Source of the DNA: an uncultured Campylobacter sp.
Lineage (GTDB): Bacteria; Campylobacterota; Campylobacteria; Campylobacterales; Campylobacteraceae
Direction: 5' to 3'
DNA: 52,291 bases
Assembly: GCA_900539255.1 (NCBI GenBank)
Contig: UQBJ01000011.1
Coordinates: 1 to 52,291 of the forward strand
A program made the position numbers and the translations under genes. Below, one piece after another: positions 1 to 9,012 of the stretch (position 1 is its first letter; each line of letters begins with the position of its first letter). The notes below the pieces were generated by a model. The model did not search any database. It saw only the letters and a program-made list of their open reading frames with translations, and was not told the origin of the DNA.

Positions 1-477
1 TTAAACGCTCGGTGTTTTCACGCGCTTGCTCTAAAAGGCTCTTTTGCGGAGCTTGTGGCGTGTCTTGCGGTGTTTCTTTTGGCTTTGTTTCGTAACTTTT
101 TGCCACGCTTGGATTTTTAAATTTAAAATTTGTGCTGTCTTTAAGGTTTCTATTAGAATAAAATGTTATAATTTCCTCGTTAGCGGAGGTAGGGAGTGTG
201 TCTGCACCGCTAACTTTATCCCTTGCTACAAGCCTAAAACTTATGCCTTGTTCATCTTGCCACTCATAAAGCCTTGCGCGTGGTGGCGTGGATAAGCTCG
301 TGGAGCAAGTCTTGTGCTTGAAAATGCTCTTTGTTTGCTGCGGCTATGGTTATGGTGTTATCATTTAGCACGAAATGGCTACGCGCCGCGCTCTCATCAA
401 ACTTCACTTTCACGCCCAGCTTTTGCGCTGCCTTTGTGGCTTTGGCAAAAATCTCGTTAAATTCCTTGTCCTTTGAA
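1..477 (-). pseudogene. Decayed zincin-like metallopeptidase fragment
   Basis: The minus strand between about 477 and 264 reads as a peptide ending LLHELIHATTRKAL and then TGA. The HELIH stretch is an HExxH-type zinc-binding motif of the kind found in anti-restriction (ArdC-like) and polyvalent mobile-element proteins. A one-base frame shift near 264-275 restores coding: LYEWQDEQGISFRLVARDK and onward with no stop to the left edge, ending in a Pro/Gln-rich tail. There is a stop codon just upstream of the readable part and no start codon, so the piece is truncated at its N-terminus and frameshifted. I read it as a relic of a mobile-element gene, but the exact family is an inference. It could continue beyond the window. 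Confidence 0.5.
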
Positions 478-670
478 TTTTAGCCGTGATTGTAGCATAA
501 AATAATGAATTTTGATAAATTTTAGCAAGTTTAAACGCAAAATTTGAGTTTTGGATATTTGAGATTTTTTTGAATTTGAAATTGAAATTTTTATTAAAAA
601 GCCTTTTTGCTTTATCGCAAATAAAGCCTTATAAATTAGCACGGTATTTTGATGAGCGCAAATTTGCTTT

Positions 671-3334
671 TTACTTTTTTAAAAAACCATACTCATAAAT
701 TTTTGGCGTGATTTTTGCGGCTAGTTCTTTTAGAGCAAGGCGCAAGGTTGCCATTAAGTCGTTGTAGTGTTCATCATCACTTCTTGCGTTCATTCTGCCT
801 GTTTCATTGCCTTTTTCATCTTTTTTTCGCCCTTGAAAATGCTCTTTTATGTCGTAAAGTGAAGCGTTGGCGTTATAGGGCTTTTTAGGGTCGTTAAAAT
901 TTTGCGTGTGATAATACCGCCAAATTTCACGCCCTGCGTCAAAGACGGCTTTTGCTTCTTTGCTGAATTTCAAAGGCTTTGTGGGGATAAAGATTTTTTG
1001 AGTGGGTGAGCTTATTTCTTTTTCATCAAAAGGCAAGGAGCCGTCATTTCGAGCCTTGTTTTTCTTGTCATATTGAGCGTTAGCGAAATATCCACACTTT
1101 GAATTTATGGATACTTCGCTTTCTTGGGAAAGCTCAGTATGACAAGACAAGTCAGTATGGCAAAATTTATCAATATGACAAGTGCAGTCGCCGAGTTTGC
1201 CATTTATGAATTTAGTCATAAAATCACTTTTAAAGGTTTCTTTGGCATTAACTTCATTTTCAGTAAAGGGGATAAAGTGATTTTCAAAATTTGTAACCCC
1301 CCCCCCCCTATCAATACTTGAAATTCTATTTTGTCCGTGAAAAAGCGTAAAGGCTAAACAATCATTTTGAAATTCGCTGTCCTCTTGCCATTTATCATTT
1401 GGGTAAAGAAACTGGTCTCTATCATTAAGCCACGAAGCTTCTATGGCGTGGCGAACGGAAAAATATATGCAAATAGAGATTAAATTATCTTGATTGATTG
1501 CTGCATAAGGAACACACCTTGTCCCTTTATTGTTTAAAAATACAATATATTTTTGATTTTGAAAGTCTGGCGCACCAGCTCCAAGCCACGCTACTATATT
1601 TTTTTGTTGGTTTAAATTATCAAGCCATTTGTTAATACTTTTTGGCAAATTTGCATAAAATCCTTTTTGTCCTATAAATTCTCCATTACTTTCAAAAATA
1701 TCAACTTGAATTTTTTCAAATTCGACTTTATTTTTTGTATCCCAAATCAAAAAACCGATAGGGAATCCACCTTTTACATTGTCAAAAGTCCAAGCTGGAA
1801 CTATAAAACCCTTTAAAAATTGAGCCTTAAATTCTTTTCTAAATTTTGCAAAAGCACTGCCATTTATATATTTTAATTTTGAAAAACTTGCCAAAATACA
1901 ATTTGGAATTTCTTTATAAATTCTTATAAAAAATTGAATAAAAAGTTCTCTATTGCCTCTACTTAAAATATGTCCATATTTTTCACCAACTTTATTTTCT
2001 TGGATATTTGGTTTATTTTGTCCTATTCCTAATGAAGTATTGCCTGAACTTGCCTCCGCATAAGGCGGATTGATAAAAATTATCAGCTTTTCGCGCTTTT
2101 TCTCGTCTTTTAAAATCTCTTGTAAAGTTTGTGGCAAGGTTGAAAAATCATCATTTAAAAAGTCAAAGGTAAAGATATGATTTTCAAGTAAATTCAGCTT
2201 AATTTCGCTTTCTTTTGTTTTGGCAAGTTCTTTCATTATATCGACATTGCTTTTATCAAAATCACTAGCAAAAATGCGGTATTTATCCTTAAAATTTGCC
2301 AAAAGGTTGCCCGTGCCAGCTGCGCAGTCCCAAATATAATACTCATCTTGATAGTTTTCTCCAAGCGCACTTGCTAGATAGCTTTGCGCCTTTTTTACCC
2401 AAATTTGCGGCGTGAAAAATGCGCCTTTGCGTTCTCTAATGTCTGTTGGCACGAGTAAATCACGGCGCGCGATAAATTTGTCCCAAAATTCCTCTTTTGG
2501 CGGGCGTTTGTATTTGTTCCAAAATTGCTTATGCGCTTCTTGTTTATCATTAAAGCTAAAATTTGTAAAAGTATCGACAACTTGGGCGTTTAGCTTAACT
2601 TTCTCTAAACGCACTCTGTAAGAATCGCCTTCAAGTAGAATTCTTAAATTGTCTCTGATTTCTTTTGTGCTGTTGTTGTAGCTGAGTAAATCGGCTAGAT
2701 AAAAATCAGTATCCAAAATGTCTGGCTTTACCGCCTCATAATCAATAGCAATGCTCGGTTTCACGGCATTTAGCCACTTGATATAAATATGCACGAAATT
2801 ATCCTCTGTGATTTGAATTTGGTTTAACTCGGCATTTTCAAGGACAAAATTCGTTTTAATAAAATTTTTAAGCTCGGCATTATCTTTGTCAAAGTAAAAA
2901 AGCAATCTTTTGCTTTCTAAAATGCCCTTTATTTGTGAGTGAAATTTTTGAAATTCCTTGCTTTCGTGCTTGCTTGGGGTAATGTGCTGATAGTCAAAGT
3001 CGGTAATGTCTAAAAAGCTCATAATTTCGCTGTATTTGATAAAGGCGATTTTTTGTGCGTCAAATGCGCCTAAAAATGGCGGTGGTTGGTGCTTTTGGTG
3101 GTGTTTGTGCTTGGCTATGGTTAAGATGAGTTGAGAAAAGCTCTCATAAATGTCCGCTCCCTTGCCTTTCTTTGCCTCAGCCCACAAAAAATAAGTGTTT
3201 TCAAAAAATGTTTGCCTTTTAAAAGACACGCAAAAATCAATCTCGCCTAAAATTTGAGTGTTGTCAAATTCGGCGAAAAAGTCTAATGCAACCTTGTTTT
3301 TTAGCTCTTCCTCAGCAATACTTAAAGAATACAC
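671..3334 (-). CDS. Phase-variable type IIG restriction-modification enzyme (N6-adenine methylase plus nuclease)
   Basis: This 887-residue protein appears to cut and methylate DNA with one polypeptide. Residues 30-57 fit a PD-(D/E)XK nuclease (GEID, then EAKKG). Motif I for S-adenosylmethionine is at 336-343 (DCAAGTGN) and the catalytic NPPY of N6-adenine methylases is at 422-425. The C-terminal half would hold the target-recognition domain. It starts with GTG at 3334 behind an AGGTGA ribosome site, 8 bp after ilvA, so it may be co-transcribed with it. A 12-base C tract on the plus strand (1297-1308) encodes Gly-Gly-Gly near residue 677. The tract is in frame here, so the gene reads as ON. 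Residues about 717-765 are encoded by a palindromic repeat (1040-1186) that looks like an insertion. The recognition sequence cannot be inferred. Confidence 0.85.
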   Translation of the reverse strand: MYSLSIAEEELKNKVALDFFAEFDNTQILGEIDFCVSFKRQTFFENTYFLWAEAKKGKGADIYESFSQLILTIAKHKHHQKHQPPPFLGAFDAQKIAFIKYSEIMSFLDITDFDYQHITPSKHESKEFQKFHSQIKGILESKRLLFYFDKDNAELKNFIKTNFVLENAELNQIQITEDNFVHIYIKWLNAVKPSIAIDYEAVKPDILDTDFYLADLLSYNNSTKEIRDNLRILLEGDSYRVRLEKVKLNAQVVDTFTNFSFNDKQEAHKQFWNKYKRPPKEEFWDKFIARRDLLVPTDIRERKGAFFTPQIWVKKAQSYLASALGENYQDEYYIWDCAAGTGNLLANFKDKYRIFASDFDKSNVDIMKELAKTKESEIKLNLLENHIFTFDFLNDDFSTLPQTLQEILKDEKKREKLIIFINPPYAEASSGNTSLGIGQNKPNIQENKVGEKYGHILSRGNRELFIQFFIRIYKEIPNCILASFSKLKYINGSAFAKFRKEFKAQFLKGFIVPAWTFDNVKGGFPIGFLIWDTKNKVEFEKIQVDIFESNGEFIGQKGFYANLPKSINKWLDNLNQQKNIVAWLGAGAPDFQNQKYIVFLNNKGTRCVPYAAINQDNLISICIYFSVRHAIEASWLNDRDQFLYPNDKWQEDSEFQNDCLAFTLFHGQNRISSIDRGGGVTNFENHFIPFTENEVNAKETFKSDFMTKFINGKLGDCTCHIDKFCHTDLSCHTELSQESEVSINSKCGYFANAQYDKKNKARNDGSLPFDEKEISSPTQKIFIPTKPLKFSKEAKAVFDAGREIWRYYHTQNFNDPKKPYNANASLYDIKEHFQGRKKDEKGNETGRMNARSDDEHYNDLMATLRLALKELAAKITPKIYEYGFLKK
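1040..1186. repeat. Palindromic repeat inserted in frame in the type IIG gene
   Basis: The core at 1064-1146 has a left arm CTTGTCATATTGAGC followed by GCGAAATATCCA, and a right arm TGGATACTTCGC followed by GCTCAGTATGACAAG. The arms are near-perfect inverted copies. Further partial copies flank it (GTCATTTCGAGCC at the left; two GTATGG/ATATGACAAG pieces at the right). The same unit occurs between genes elsewhere in the window. Here it adds roughly 49 Cys- and Ser-rich codons without any stop. Confidence 0.85.
1297..1308 (-). repeat. G12 homopolymer (phase-variation tract) in the type IIG gene
   Basis: Twelve C on the plus strand, read as G12 in the gene. At this length the reading frame stays open into the C-terminal part. 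A change of one or two bases would truncate the protein around residue 680, after both catalytic domains but before the end of the specificity region. Confidence 0.9.
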
Positions 3335-3342
3335 CGCTCACC

Positions 3343-4566
3343 TCACACACTCTCGCTGAATTTAAAGCCCTTTGAATGCAAGATTTTGCGCACCTGCTCT
3401 TGATGCTCTTTGCCTTTGGTTTCGAGTGTGATAGAAATCATCGCGTCTCCATAATCCAAAGCGGTGGAAAACCTGTCGTAGTCGATTTTGATGATATTTG
3501 CGTTTGCGGCTTTTAGGCTGTTGGTGAGCGAAAGTAGGGCGCCGGGCTTATCTATAAGCGTTACATTGATGTGCATCTTGCGGTGAGCCTTGTATAAGCC
3601 TTTTTCGATGATGATATTAAGCATTTGGACATCGATATTTCCGCCGCTTAATATAATGCCTATCTTTTTAACGCCCTTAAAATCAATCTTTTTATGCAAC
3701 AAAGCCGCCACAGGTGCTGCACCTGCGCCTTCAACTATGATTTTATGCTTTTCGAGCAAGAAAAGCACGGCGTTTGCGATTTCTTCATCATCAACTTGCA
3801 CGAATTCATCGACATTTTGCAAGATAATGTTTAAATTTATCGGGTCAGCGTCTCGCACGGCGATACCATCGGCTATGGTGCGGACGGACTTTGAGTTTTG
3901 CACCTTTTTCGCGTGAAAGCTCTCAAACATTGCTGGTGCGCCCTTTGCGCTAATGCCTACGACTTTTATGTCGGGGTTTATTTGCTTTGCCGCACTTGAC
4001 ACGCCGCTGATTAGCCCGCCGCCGCCAACAGGCACTAAAATCATATCCAAATCTGCCACTTCATCGAGCATTTCAAGCATTAGCGTGCCTTGCCCCGCCA
4101 TTACAAACTCATCTTCAAAGGGGTGTATAAAGACAAGCCCCTTTTCTTTGGCAAATTCAGTGGCAAAGGTGTAGGCTTCATCGAAATTATCGCCATTTAA
4201 GATGACTTCTGCGCCCAAAGCCCTTGTCGCGCTGACTTTCAAAAGGGGCGTGGATTCTGGCATTACGATAGTAGCGTTTATGCCAAAATTCTTTGCCGAT
4301 ATAGCCACGCCTTGCGCATGATTTCCTGCACTAGCTGCGATGACACCGCGCTTTTGCTCATCTTTGCTTAGGCTGGCTATCTTATTGTAAGCTCCGCGAA
4401 TTTTATACGCGCCCGTGATTTGCAAATTTTCGTTTTTCAAAAAAACCTGCTTTCCGCACAACTCGCTTAAAAAATGCGAGTGCGTGAGCGGGGTTTTAAG
4501 CACAAAATCGCTGATTTTTTGTTTGGCTTGGTAGATTTTGTTAAGCTCTATCATCTTATCTTTCAT
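3343..4566 (-). CDS. ilvA: Threonine dehydratase (threonine ammonia-lyase), biosynthetic, with ACT domain
   Basis: A 407-residue PLP enzyme that deaminates threonine to 2-oxobutanoate, the first step toward isoleucine. The PLP lysine lies in TGAYKIRGA near residue 54; most family members have Ser-Phe in place of Ala-Tyr here. The fold-type II features SAGNHAQG and the glycine-rich VPVGGGGLISG phosphate loop are present. The last 75 or so residues fit an ACT domain (HINVTLIDKPGALLSLTNSL). A degradative threonine dehydratase is possible, since family members of this length carry a single ACT domain. It sits immediately upstream of the type IIG gene. The order ilvA / trmA / NhaC-type / SDR agrees with C. 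jejuni as I remember it. Confidence 0.9.
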   Translation of the reverse strand: MKDKMIELNKIYQAKQKISDFVLKTPLTHSHFLSELCGKQVFLKNENLQITGAYKIRGAYNKIASLSKDEQKRGVIAASAGNHAQGVAISAKNFGINATIVMPESTPLLKVSATRALGAEVILNGDNFDEAYTFATEFAKEKGLVFIHPFEDEFVMAGQGTLMLEMLDEVADLDMILVPVGGGGLISGVSSAAKQINPDIKVVGISAKGAPAMFESFHAKKVQNSKSVRTIADGIAVRDADPINLNIILQNVDEFVQVDDEEIANAVLFLLEKHKIIVEGAGAAPVAALLHKKIDFKGVKKIGIILSGGNIDVQMLNIIIEKGLYKAHRKMHINVTLIDKPGALLSLTNSLKAANANIIKIDYDRFSTALDYGDAMISITLETKGKEHQEQVRKILHSKGFKFSESV

Positions 4567-4662
4567 CGTTTGCCCTTATTAAATTTATCGCAACTTGCCT
4601 TTTTTGGCTAAATTTTACTCAAAAACAAAACGCTATTATACACAAAATTTAACCCTTGCGAA

Positions 4663-5757
4663 CTAAATTTTGCCTAAAATCACGCCACATTCTAAATGCG
4701 CTGTTGTGGCAAATTGGTCAAAAAGCGCAAAATGCAAAATTTCGTGTGTCTTTAAAAGTGCGCTCAAATCACGCTTTAAACTTTGCGGATTGCACGAAAT
4801 GTAAATGATATGCCCAAACTCAGCCACAAATTCACGCACGCCATCGTCAAGCCCAGCCCTTGGCGGGTCGATGAAAATGTGCGAAAAGTCAAATTCGCTC
4901 AAATTTATGTCAAGTTCTTTCAGGCGGTAAAACTCACGCACACCGCTTAAAGCTTCTGCTAGCTCGCTGCTTGAAAGGCGGACAAAGCTCGTGTTGTGCG
5001 CTTTGTTGGCTGCGGCGTTAAGGCGGGCAAAGTGTATGTTTGTTTTGGAAATTTCAGTCGCTAAAACGCGCCTAAAAAGCCGTGATAAAGGCAGGGTAAA
5101 GTTACCATACCCGCAATAAAGCTCGCATAAATCGGCTCTTTCTTGCGTGGCAATCTTATCAAACACCCATTTTATCATCTTTTTATTTATGTCGGTGTTT
5201 GGTTGGACGAAGCAATCGTTATTAAATTCATACAAAAACTCTTGTTCGTTGATATTTAGGCGTTGGAGCAAGTTTTCGTCCCCAAAAACAAGTTTTTTGC
5301 CCTTGCTCCGTGCGATGAGATGAAATTTTAGCCGTTTTTGCAAGGCGCAAATCTCGTTTTTTAGGGCATTTATGTCGGTGTGATAAAGTAAAGTAATGCT
5401 TAAATCGTCCTTTGTGGCTAAAAATTCAGCCCCAAAAAGTTTAAAAGCAAGAGTAGGGCGCGAATTTAGCTCATCTAACAAAGCACTCATCGCGTTTTGT
5501 ATAGGCAAAACAGCGATTTCAAAGCGTTTTACGATGAATTTACGCTTGCTTTTTGCGTCAAACATAGCATAATGCAAGCCTTGCTCGTCCCTAAAAAAGC
5601 TAAATTCAGCCCGCGTGCGGTAGCATTTAAGCGGCGATGAAAAGCACTCAAACTCGCCTTTGAAGTCGCTAAAAAGGGCTTTGGCGAGTTTGATTTTCTC
5701 ATCAAAGGCGCATAAAGTTAAATTTTGGGGCATAAATTCACACTTTTTTGCCGACAA
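4663..5757 (-). CDS. trmA: tRNA (uracil-5-)-methyltransferase TrmA
   Basis: A 364-residue SAM enzyme that makes m5U54 in the T-loop of tRNA. Visible family motifs are FVQPNTDINKKMI, the SAM motif LCELYCGYGNFTLPL, DPPRAGLD, and the catalytic cysteine in ISCNPQSLKRDL. The longest reading frame starts at 5757 and overlaps the end of the antiporter gene by 20 bases. An internal ATG at 5733 (MPQNLTL) would avoid the overlap and gives the length usual for the family, so the start is uncertain. The tight overlap suggests co-transcription with the gene at 5738-7603. Confidence 0.9.
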   Translation of the reverse strand: MSAKKCEFMPQNLTLCAFDEKIKLAKALFSDFKGEFECFSSPLKCYRTRAEFSFFRDEQGLHYAMFDAKSKRKFIVKRFEIAVLPIQNAMSALLDELNSRPTLAFKLFGAEFLATKDDLSITLLYHTDINALKNEICALQKRLKFHLIARSKGKKLVFGDENLLQRLNINEQEFLYEFNNDCFVQPNTDINKKMIKWVFDKIATQERADLCELYCGYGNFTLPLSRLFRRVLATEISKTNIHFARLNAAANKAHNTSFVRLSSSELAEALSGVREFYRLKELDINLSEFDFSHIFIDPPRAGLDDGVREFVAEFGHIIYISCNPQSLKRDLSALLKTHEILHFALFDQFATTAHLECGVILGKI

Positions 5758-7603
5758 GGCGCAAAAGCACCATCATCGCTACCACGCCCAAAGCAAGGCT
5801 AGCCCATACATTTAGCCCCAAAGACACGCTCAAATACCCAAAAACAAGGCTTATGGCGCACACAAAAAGCGCATAAGGCATTTGCGTTTTGACATGAGCG
5901 AGCAAATCGCAACGGCTACCCATCGATGAAAGTATGGTAGTATCGGAGATAGGCGAGCAGTGGTCGCCAAAAATAGCCCCCGTAAGCACGGCTGAAATGT
6001 TGATAATCATATAATGATGCAGCTCCGCGCCCGCTAGCTCGTTATGAACGCCCACAGCAGCGGCAAGAGGAATGGTAAGTGGCATTAAAATGCCCATTGT
6101 GCCGTAGCTTGTGCCTGTGGCAAAGGATATGACAGAAGCGAGCAAAAAGACAGCACCAGCCAGCGCAAACAGCGGTGTTTTGTCGCTTAAAAGCTCGATG
6201 AGATAGCGCGAAGTGCCTAAATCCTTGATAGTCGAAGCCAAGCTCCAAGCGCAAAGCAAGATGATAACGGTCATTATCATCGTCCGCCAACCTTGCATCC
6301 ACACGGCTATGCCTTCTTTCACCGCAAAAATCTTGCCCCAAGCCGCCATTGCTATCGCCACTATGCTTGCAAGCAAAGCCGCTTGAAACAGCACCACAGA
6401 CGCACTTGACGCCCCAAAAGTCTCACGCAGAGCGTAAAAGCTAAGTGGCGAAGCGTCTATAAGTGCCTTTGTAGCGGTATCGGCTATATTGTTGTAGCCG
6501 TTAAAATAAAAGCCGATGAAAGCAAAAACTACCAGCACAAACAGCGGCACGATAGCATTTCGCGCCTTTAAGGCTATGTTTTCCTTTGGCTCTAAAAGTT
6601 TGTCCTCGATATTGTCAAGCCTTTGATGCCCTTGTGAGAATTCGCCCTTGCGCGCCTTTTGCTCGGCTTTTAGCATAGGTCCAAATTCACGCCCCATATA
6701 AATCGTAAGCAGCACAAAAATCAGCATAAAAAGGTTGTAAAAGCGATAGGGCAGAGTTTTAACAAAAATCGCAAAGGCGTTAATGTTATCACGGGCTAAA
6801 TTCAGCCGCTCAAACACGCTAGGCTCTATCAAATCATATCCAGCGCGGATTAAACTTAGTTCAAGCCCTATCCAAGTGGAGATGATGGCAAGTCCAGCTA
6901 TGGGCGCAGCCGTAGCGTCCATTATAAAGGCGAGTTTTTCGCGGCTAACCTTGAATTTATCGGTAACAGGGCGCATAATGGGTCCTACTATAAGCGAGTT
7001 CGCATAATCATCAAAAAATACAAAAACGCCCATCAGCCAAGTGGCGAACTGCGAGCTTTTAGCCTGCTTTGCCTTGTGCGAAAGCCACAGCGCAACGGCT
7101 TTTGTGCCGCCGTTTTTGGTGATGAGAGCGACTACACCGCCGATTGTAAGCACTTGCAAGATGACGCCAGCGTTGCCCGTGCTTGCCATAGAGTGCAGCA
7201 CACGCGAGATAAAGCCCGTAAATGCGCCAACAGCGGAGTGGTAGAGTAGGGCAAACGCGTTTGTGTCGCCTTGAATTTGGGCGTTTGTTTTGCCTGCACT
7301 TTCAAGGGCTTGGGTTGTGCTTAAATTTTGCGTGGCGTTGTCAAGCGTGTCGGCAAGGGCTTGGGCGGCGTTTTGCGCGCCTATAAGTTCGCTTGCTCCA
7401 TAGCCATTACTCACAAGGGCGAGCATAAAAGTGCCGCTCATCGCCCCTAAAAAGAGCGACAAAATGACATCTTTGGTTACAAAAGCCAGCACGATAGCGA
7501 TAAAGGGCGGCAAAAGCGTGAAAGCGCCGAAGAGTTGGGAGTTTTGCTCGGGCGAATTCGCCAAAAGTGTGAGCGGCAAGAGTAAGATACACAAAAATTT
7601 CAT
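5738..7603 (-). CDS. NhaC-family Na+/H+ antiporter (inner membrane)
   Basis: A 621-residue polytopic membrane protein beginning with a signal-like segment (MKFLCILLLPLTLLANS). Family signatures include FFDDYANSLIVGP, FATGTSYGTMGILMP and GDHCSPISDTTILSSMGS, all typical of NhaC-type exchangers. The likely role is sodium/proton exchange, though some relatives move amino or organic acids. A long hydrophilic loop (near residues 305-345, rich in Glu and Lys) splits the protein into two membrane blocks. It is the first gene of an apparent pair with trmA. Start ATG at 7603; upstream is AT-rich without a clear promoter. Confidence 0.85.
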   Translation of the reverse strand: MKFLCILLLPLTLLANSPEQNSQLFGAFTLLPPFIAIVLAFVTKDVILSLFLGAMSGTFMLALVSNGYGASELIGAQNAAQALADTLDNATQNLSTTQALESAGKTNAQIQGDTNAFALLYHSAVGAFTGFISRVLHSMASTGNAGVILQVLTIGGVVALITKNGGTKAVALWLSHKAKQAKSSQFATWLMGVFVFFDDYANSLIVGPIMRPVTDKFKVSREKLAFIMDATAAPIAGLAIISTWIGLELSLIRAGYDLIEPSVFERLNLARDNINAFAIFVKTLPYRFYNLFMLIFVLLTIYMGREFGPMLKAEQKARKGEFSQGHQRLDNIEDKLLEPKENIALKARNAIVPLFVLVVFAFIGFYFNGYNNIADTATKALIDASPLSFYALRETFGASSASVVLFQAALLASIVAIAMAAWGKIFAVKEGIAVWMQGWRTMIMTVIILLCAWSLASTIKDLGTSRYLIELLSDKTPLFALAGAVFLLASVISFATGTSYGTMGILMPLTIPLAAAVGVHNELAGAELHHYMIINISAVLTGAIFGDHCSPISDTTILSSMGSRCDLLAHVKTQMPYALFVCAISLVFGYLSVSLGLNVWASLALGVVAMMVLLRLVGKKV

Positions 7604-7928
7604 CGTTTGTCCTCGAATTTAAGCTTGTTTTGCCTTGCTTTTTCAAACAAAAACGCGTGAATTTTACACAAAAAAGCCTTTATTTTTGTAAAATTTTAAG
7701 CAAAAATGATAAATTTTTTAATGAATTGTTTTAAAGTTTGACTTCTTTGAATTTTATTTTTAAATTTCAATATATAGCTTCAATCAACAAAACCCGCATT
7801 TTATGTAAATTTAATCCATTTTCGTCAGCATATCGCATTTGAGTTTTGCTTTTTGGGTGAAATTGTGTAAGACTTTTTGATACTCTTTTTGCCAGCCAGC
7901 TTTGACTATAAAACGCTCACACTTGCCT

Positions 7929-8819
7929 TTATGACCCCCCCCCCCCTGTCATTCTATAAGTTGCACCGTCTTTATTAACTAAAACAAGGCTAGGGATTTG
8001 CAAAATGTCGCACAAATGTGAATTTCCCGTAACTTGCGTAATGAAAAAATCAAATTTTGACGACACGCTTACCAAAGATGCTAAATTTTCATCATTGACG
8101 AAAACACGCACATTTGGGCTTTGAGTGAGATTAAATTGCACGGCATTTGCTTTAAAATTCAGCAACACAAACAAAAATTCAGGGTAAGTTCTACCAAGCT
8201 CGCAAGCCATATCTATCCAGCTTTTGATGAAAAAATTCGCCGCCACCACGCTCTGACTATACCCCGAAAATGCGTTTATGCCGATGACTTTTTTATAAGG
8301 AAATTTTATGCTTTCAAAAAACGGCTTTGTTAAATTCTCATCTTTTGGCAAAAATTCCTTTATCTTGCCAAAGTCGATTTGTGCGATATTTGCGTCATAA
8401 TGTTTTGGGTTTATCGCCCGCACAAGCTTTAAGTGTATATCGCTAAAATGCTTTTTACCCCTAAAAAACGGAACAGGCGTTGTCAAGGTGCGTGAAAAAA
8501 AGCTCACAAAATGCGGCAGCACAATAGCCTTTTTAAAACGAAGAGTTTTAAGATAGCGGAAAAATGAGCCTTTTCTGCGTATGGTGATGAAAATGTCAGG
8601 GTTCATCGCACGAATTTCATCAAGCGAAGTTGTGCGAGAATCGATAATAGTATCGATAAAAGCGATTTTGCTAAACAAAGGCAAGGCGGTTTGCGGATAA
8701 TAATACACCAGCTCATCATTTGGATAAAGCTGTTTTATCGCATAAAGCACCTTTAAATCCACCAAAGCGTCCCCAAGTCCGCCCACACAACCATAACCTT
8801 GAAAAACAATCCTAGCCAT
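7929..8819 (-). CDS. GT9-like (heptosyltransferase-type) glycosyltransferase, phase-variable, out of frame here
   Basis: The protein resembles family 9 glycosyltransferases that add heptose or other sugars to lipooligosaccharide at the cytoplasmic face. Visible features are the N-terminal GYGCVGGLGDALVDLKVLYAI, a central VIGINAFSGYS, and the C-terminal GNSHLCDILQIPSLVLVNKDG. The ATG at 8819 is favoured; a GTG at 8831 has no room for a ribosome site. A run of 12 C on the plus strand (7935-7946) is read as G12 and drops into TCA TAA at 7929, truncating the protein. With 11 or 14 G the frame would run on as GHKGKCERFIVKAGWQKEYQ to a stop at 7811, adding about 40 residues. The gene is therefore most likely in an OFF or shortened state in this sequence. 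Confidence 0.75.
   Translation of the reverse strand: MARIVFQGYGCVGGLGDALVDLKVLYAIKQLYPNDELVYYYPQTALPLFSKIAFIDTIIDSRTTSLDEIRAMNPDIFITIRRKGSFFRYLKTLRFKKAIVLPHFVSFFSRTLTTPVPFFRGKKHFSDIHLKLVRAINPKHYDANIAQIDFGKIKEFLPKDENLTKPFFESIKFPYKKVIGINAFSGYSQSVVAANFFIKSWIDMACELGRTYPEFLFVLLNFKANAVQFNLTQSPNVRVFVNDENLASLVSVSSKFDFFITQVTGNSHLCDILQIPSLVLVNKDGATYRMTGGGGS
7935..7946 (-). repeat. G12 phase-variation tract at the 3' part of the glycosyltransferase gene
   Basis: Twelve C on the plus strand. Only a 3n+2 length connects the frame to the open stretch ending at 7811. The other two phases stop within 12 codons. Confidence 0.9.
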
Positions 8820-9012
8820 CTTTTTTTGCACCTTTCGTTTGTTCTGCCTTTGCTTGTTGTAAAATTGCCTAAATTTTTATGCTTTTTAAAATTTTATTTA
8901 AATAATTTGCCTTTGTGTTTTGGTAAATTTTAGCGAATTTTTCAAACATTTTGCCTAATTTTAGCAAAATTTAAGCTAAATTTACAAAATGCCACACAAA
9001 TGCCGCTTTTGC

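Noticed and set aside
44..295. Open frame on the plus strand at the left edge
   Set aside because: It is antisense to the zincin relic, Cys/Trp-rich and without a family; no ribosome site.
457..642. Short minus-strand frame rich in Lys/Ile
   Set aside because: Composition is that of AT-rich spacer and it ends in the relic's other frame.
5960..6350. Frames antisense to the antiporter, such as the one at 6042-6341
   Set aside because: Shadows of the NhaC-type gene with no independent start or similarity.
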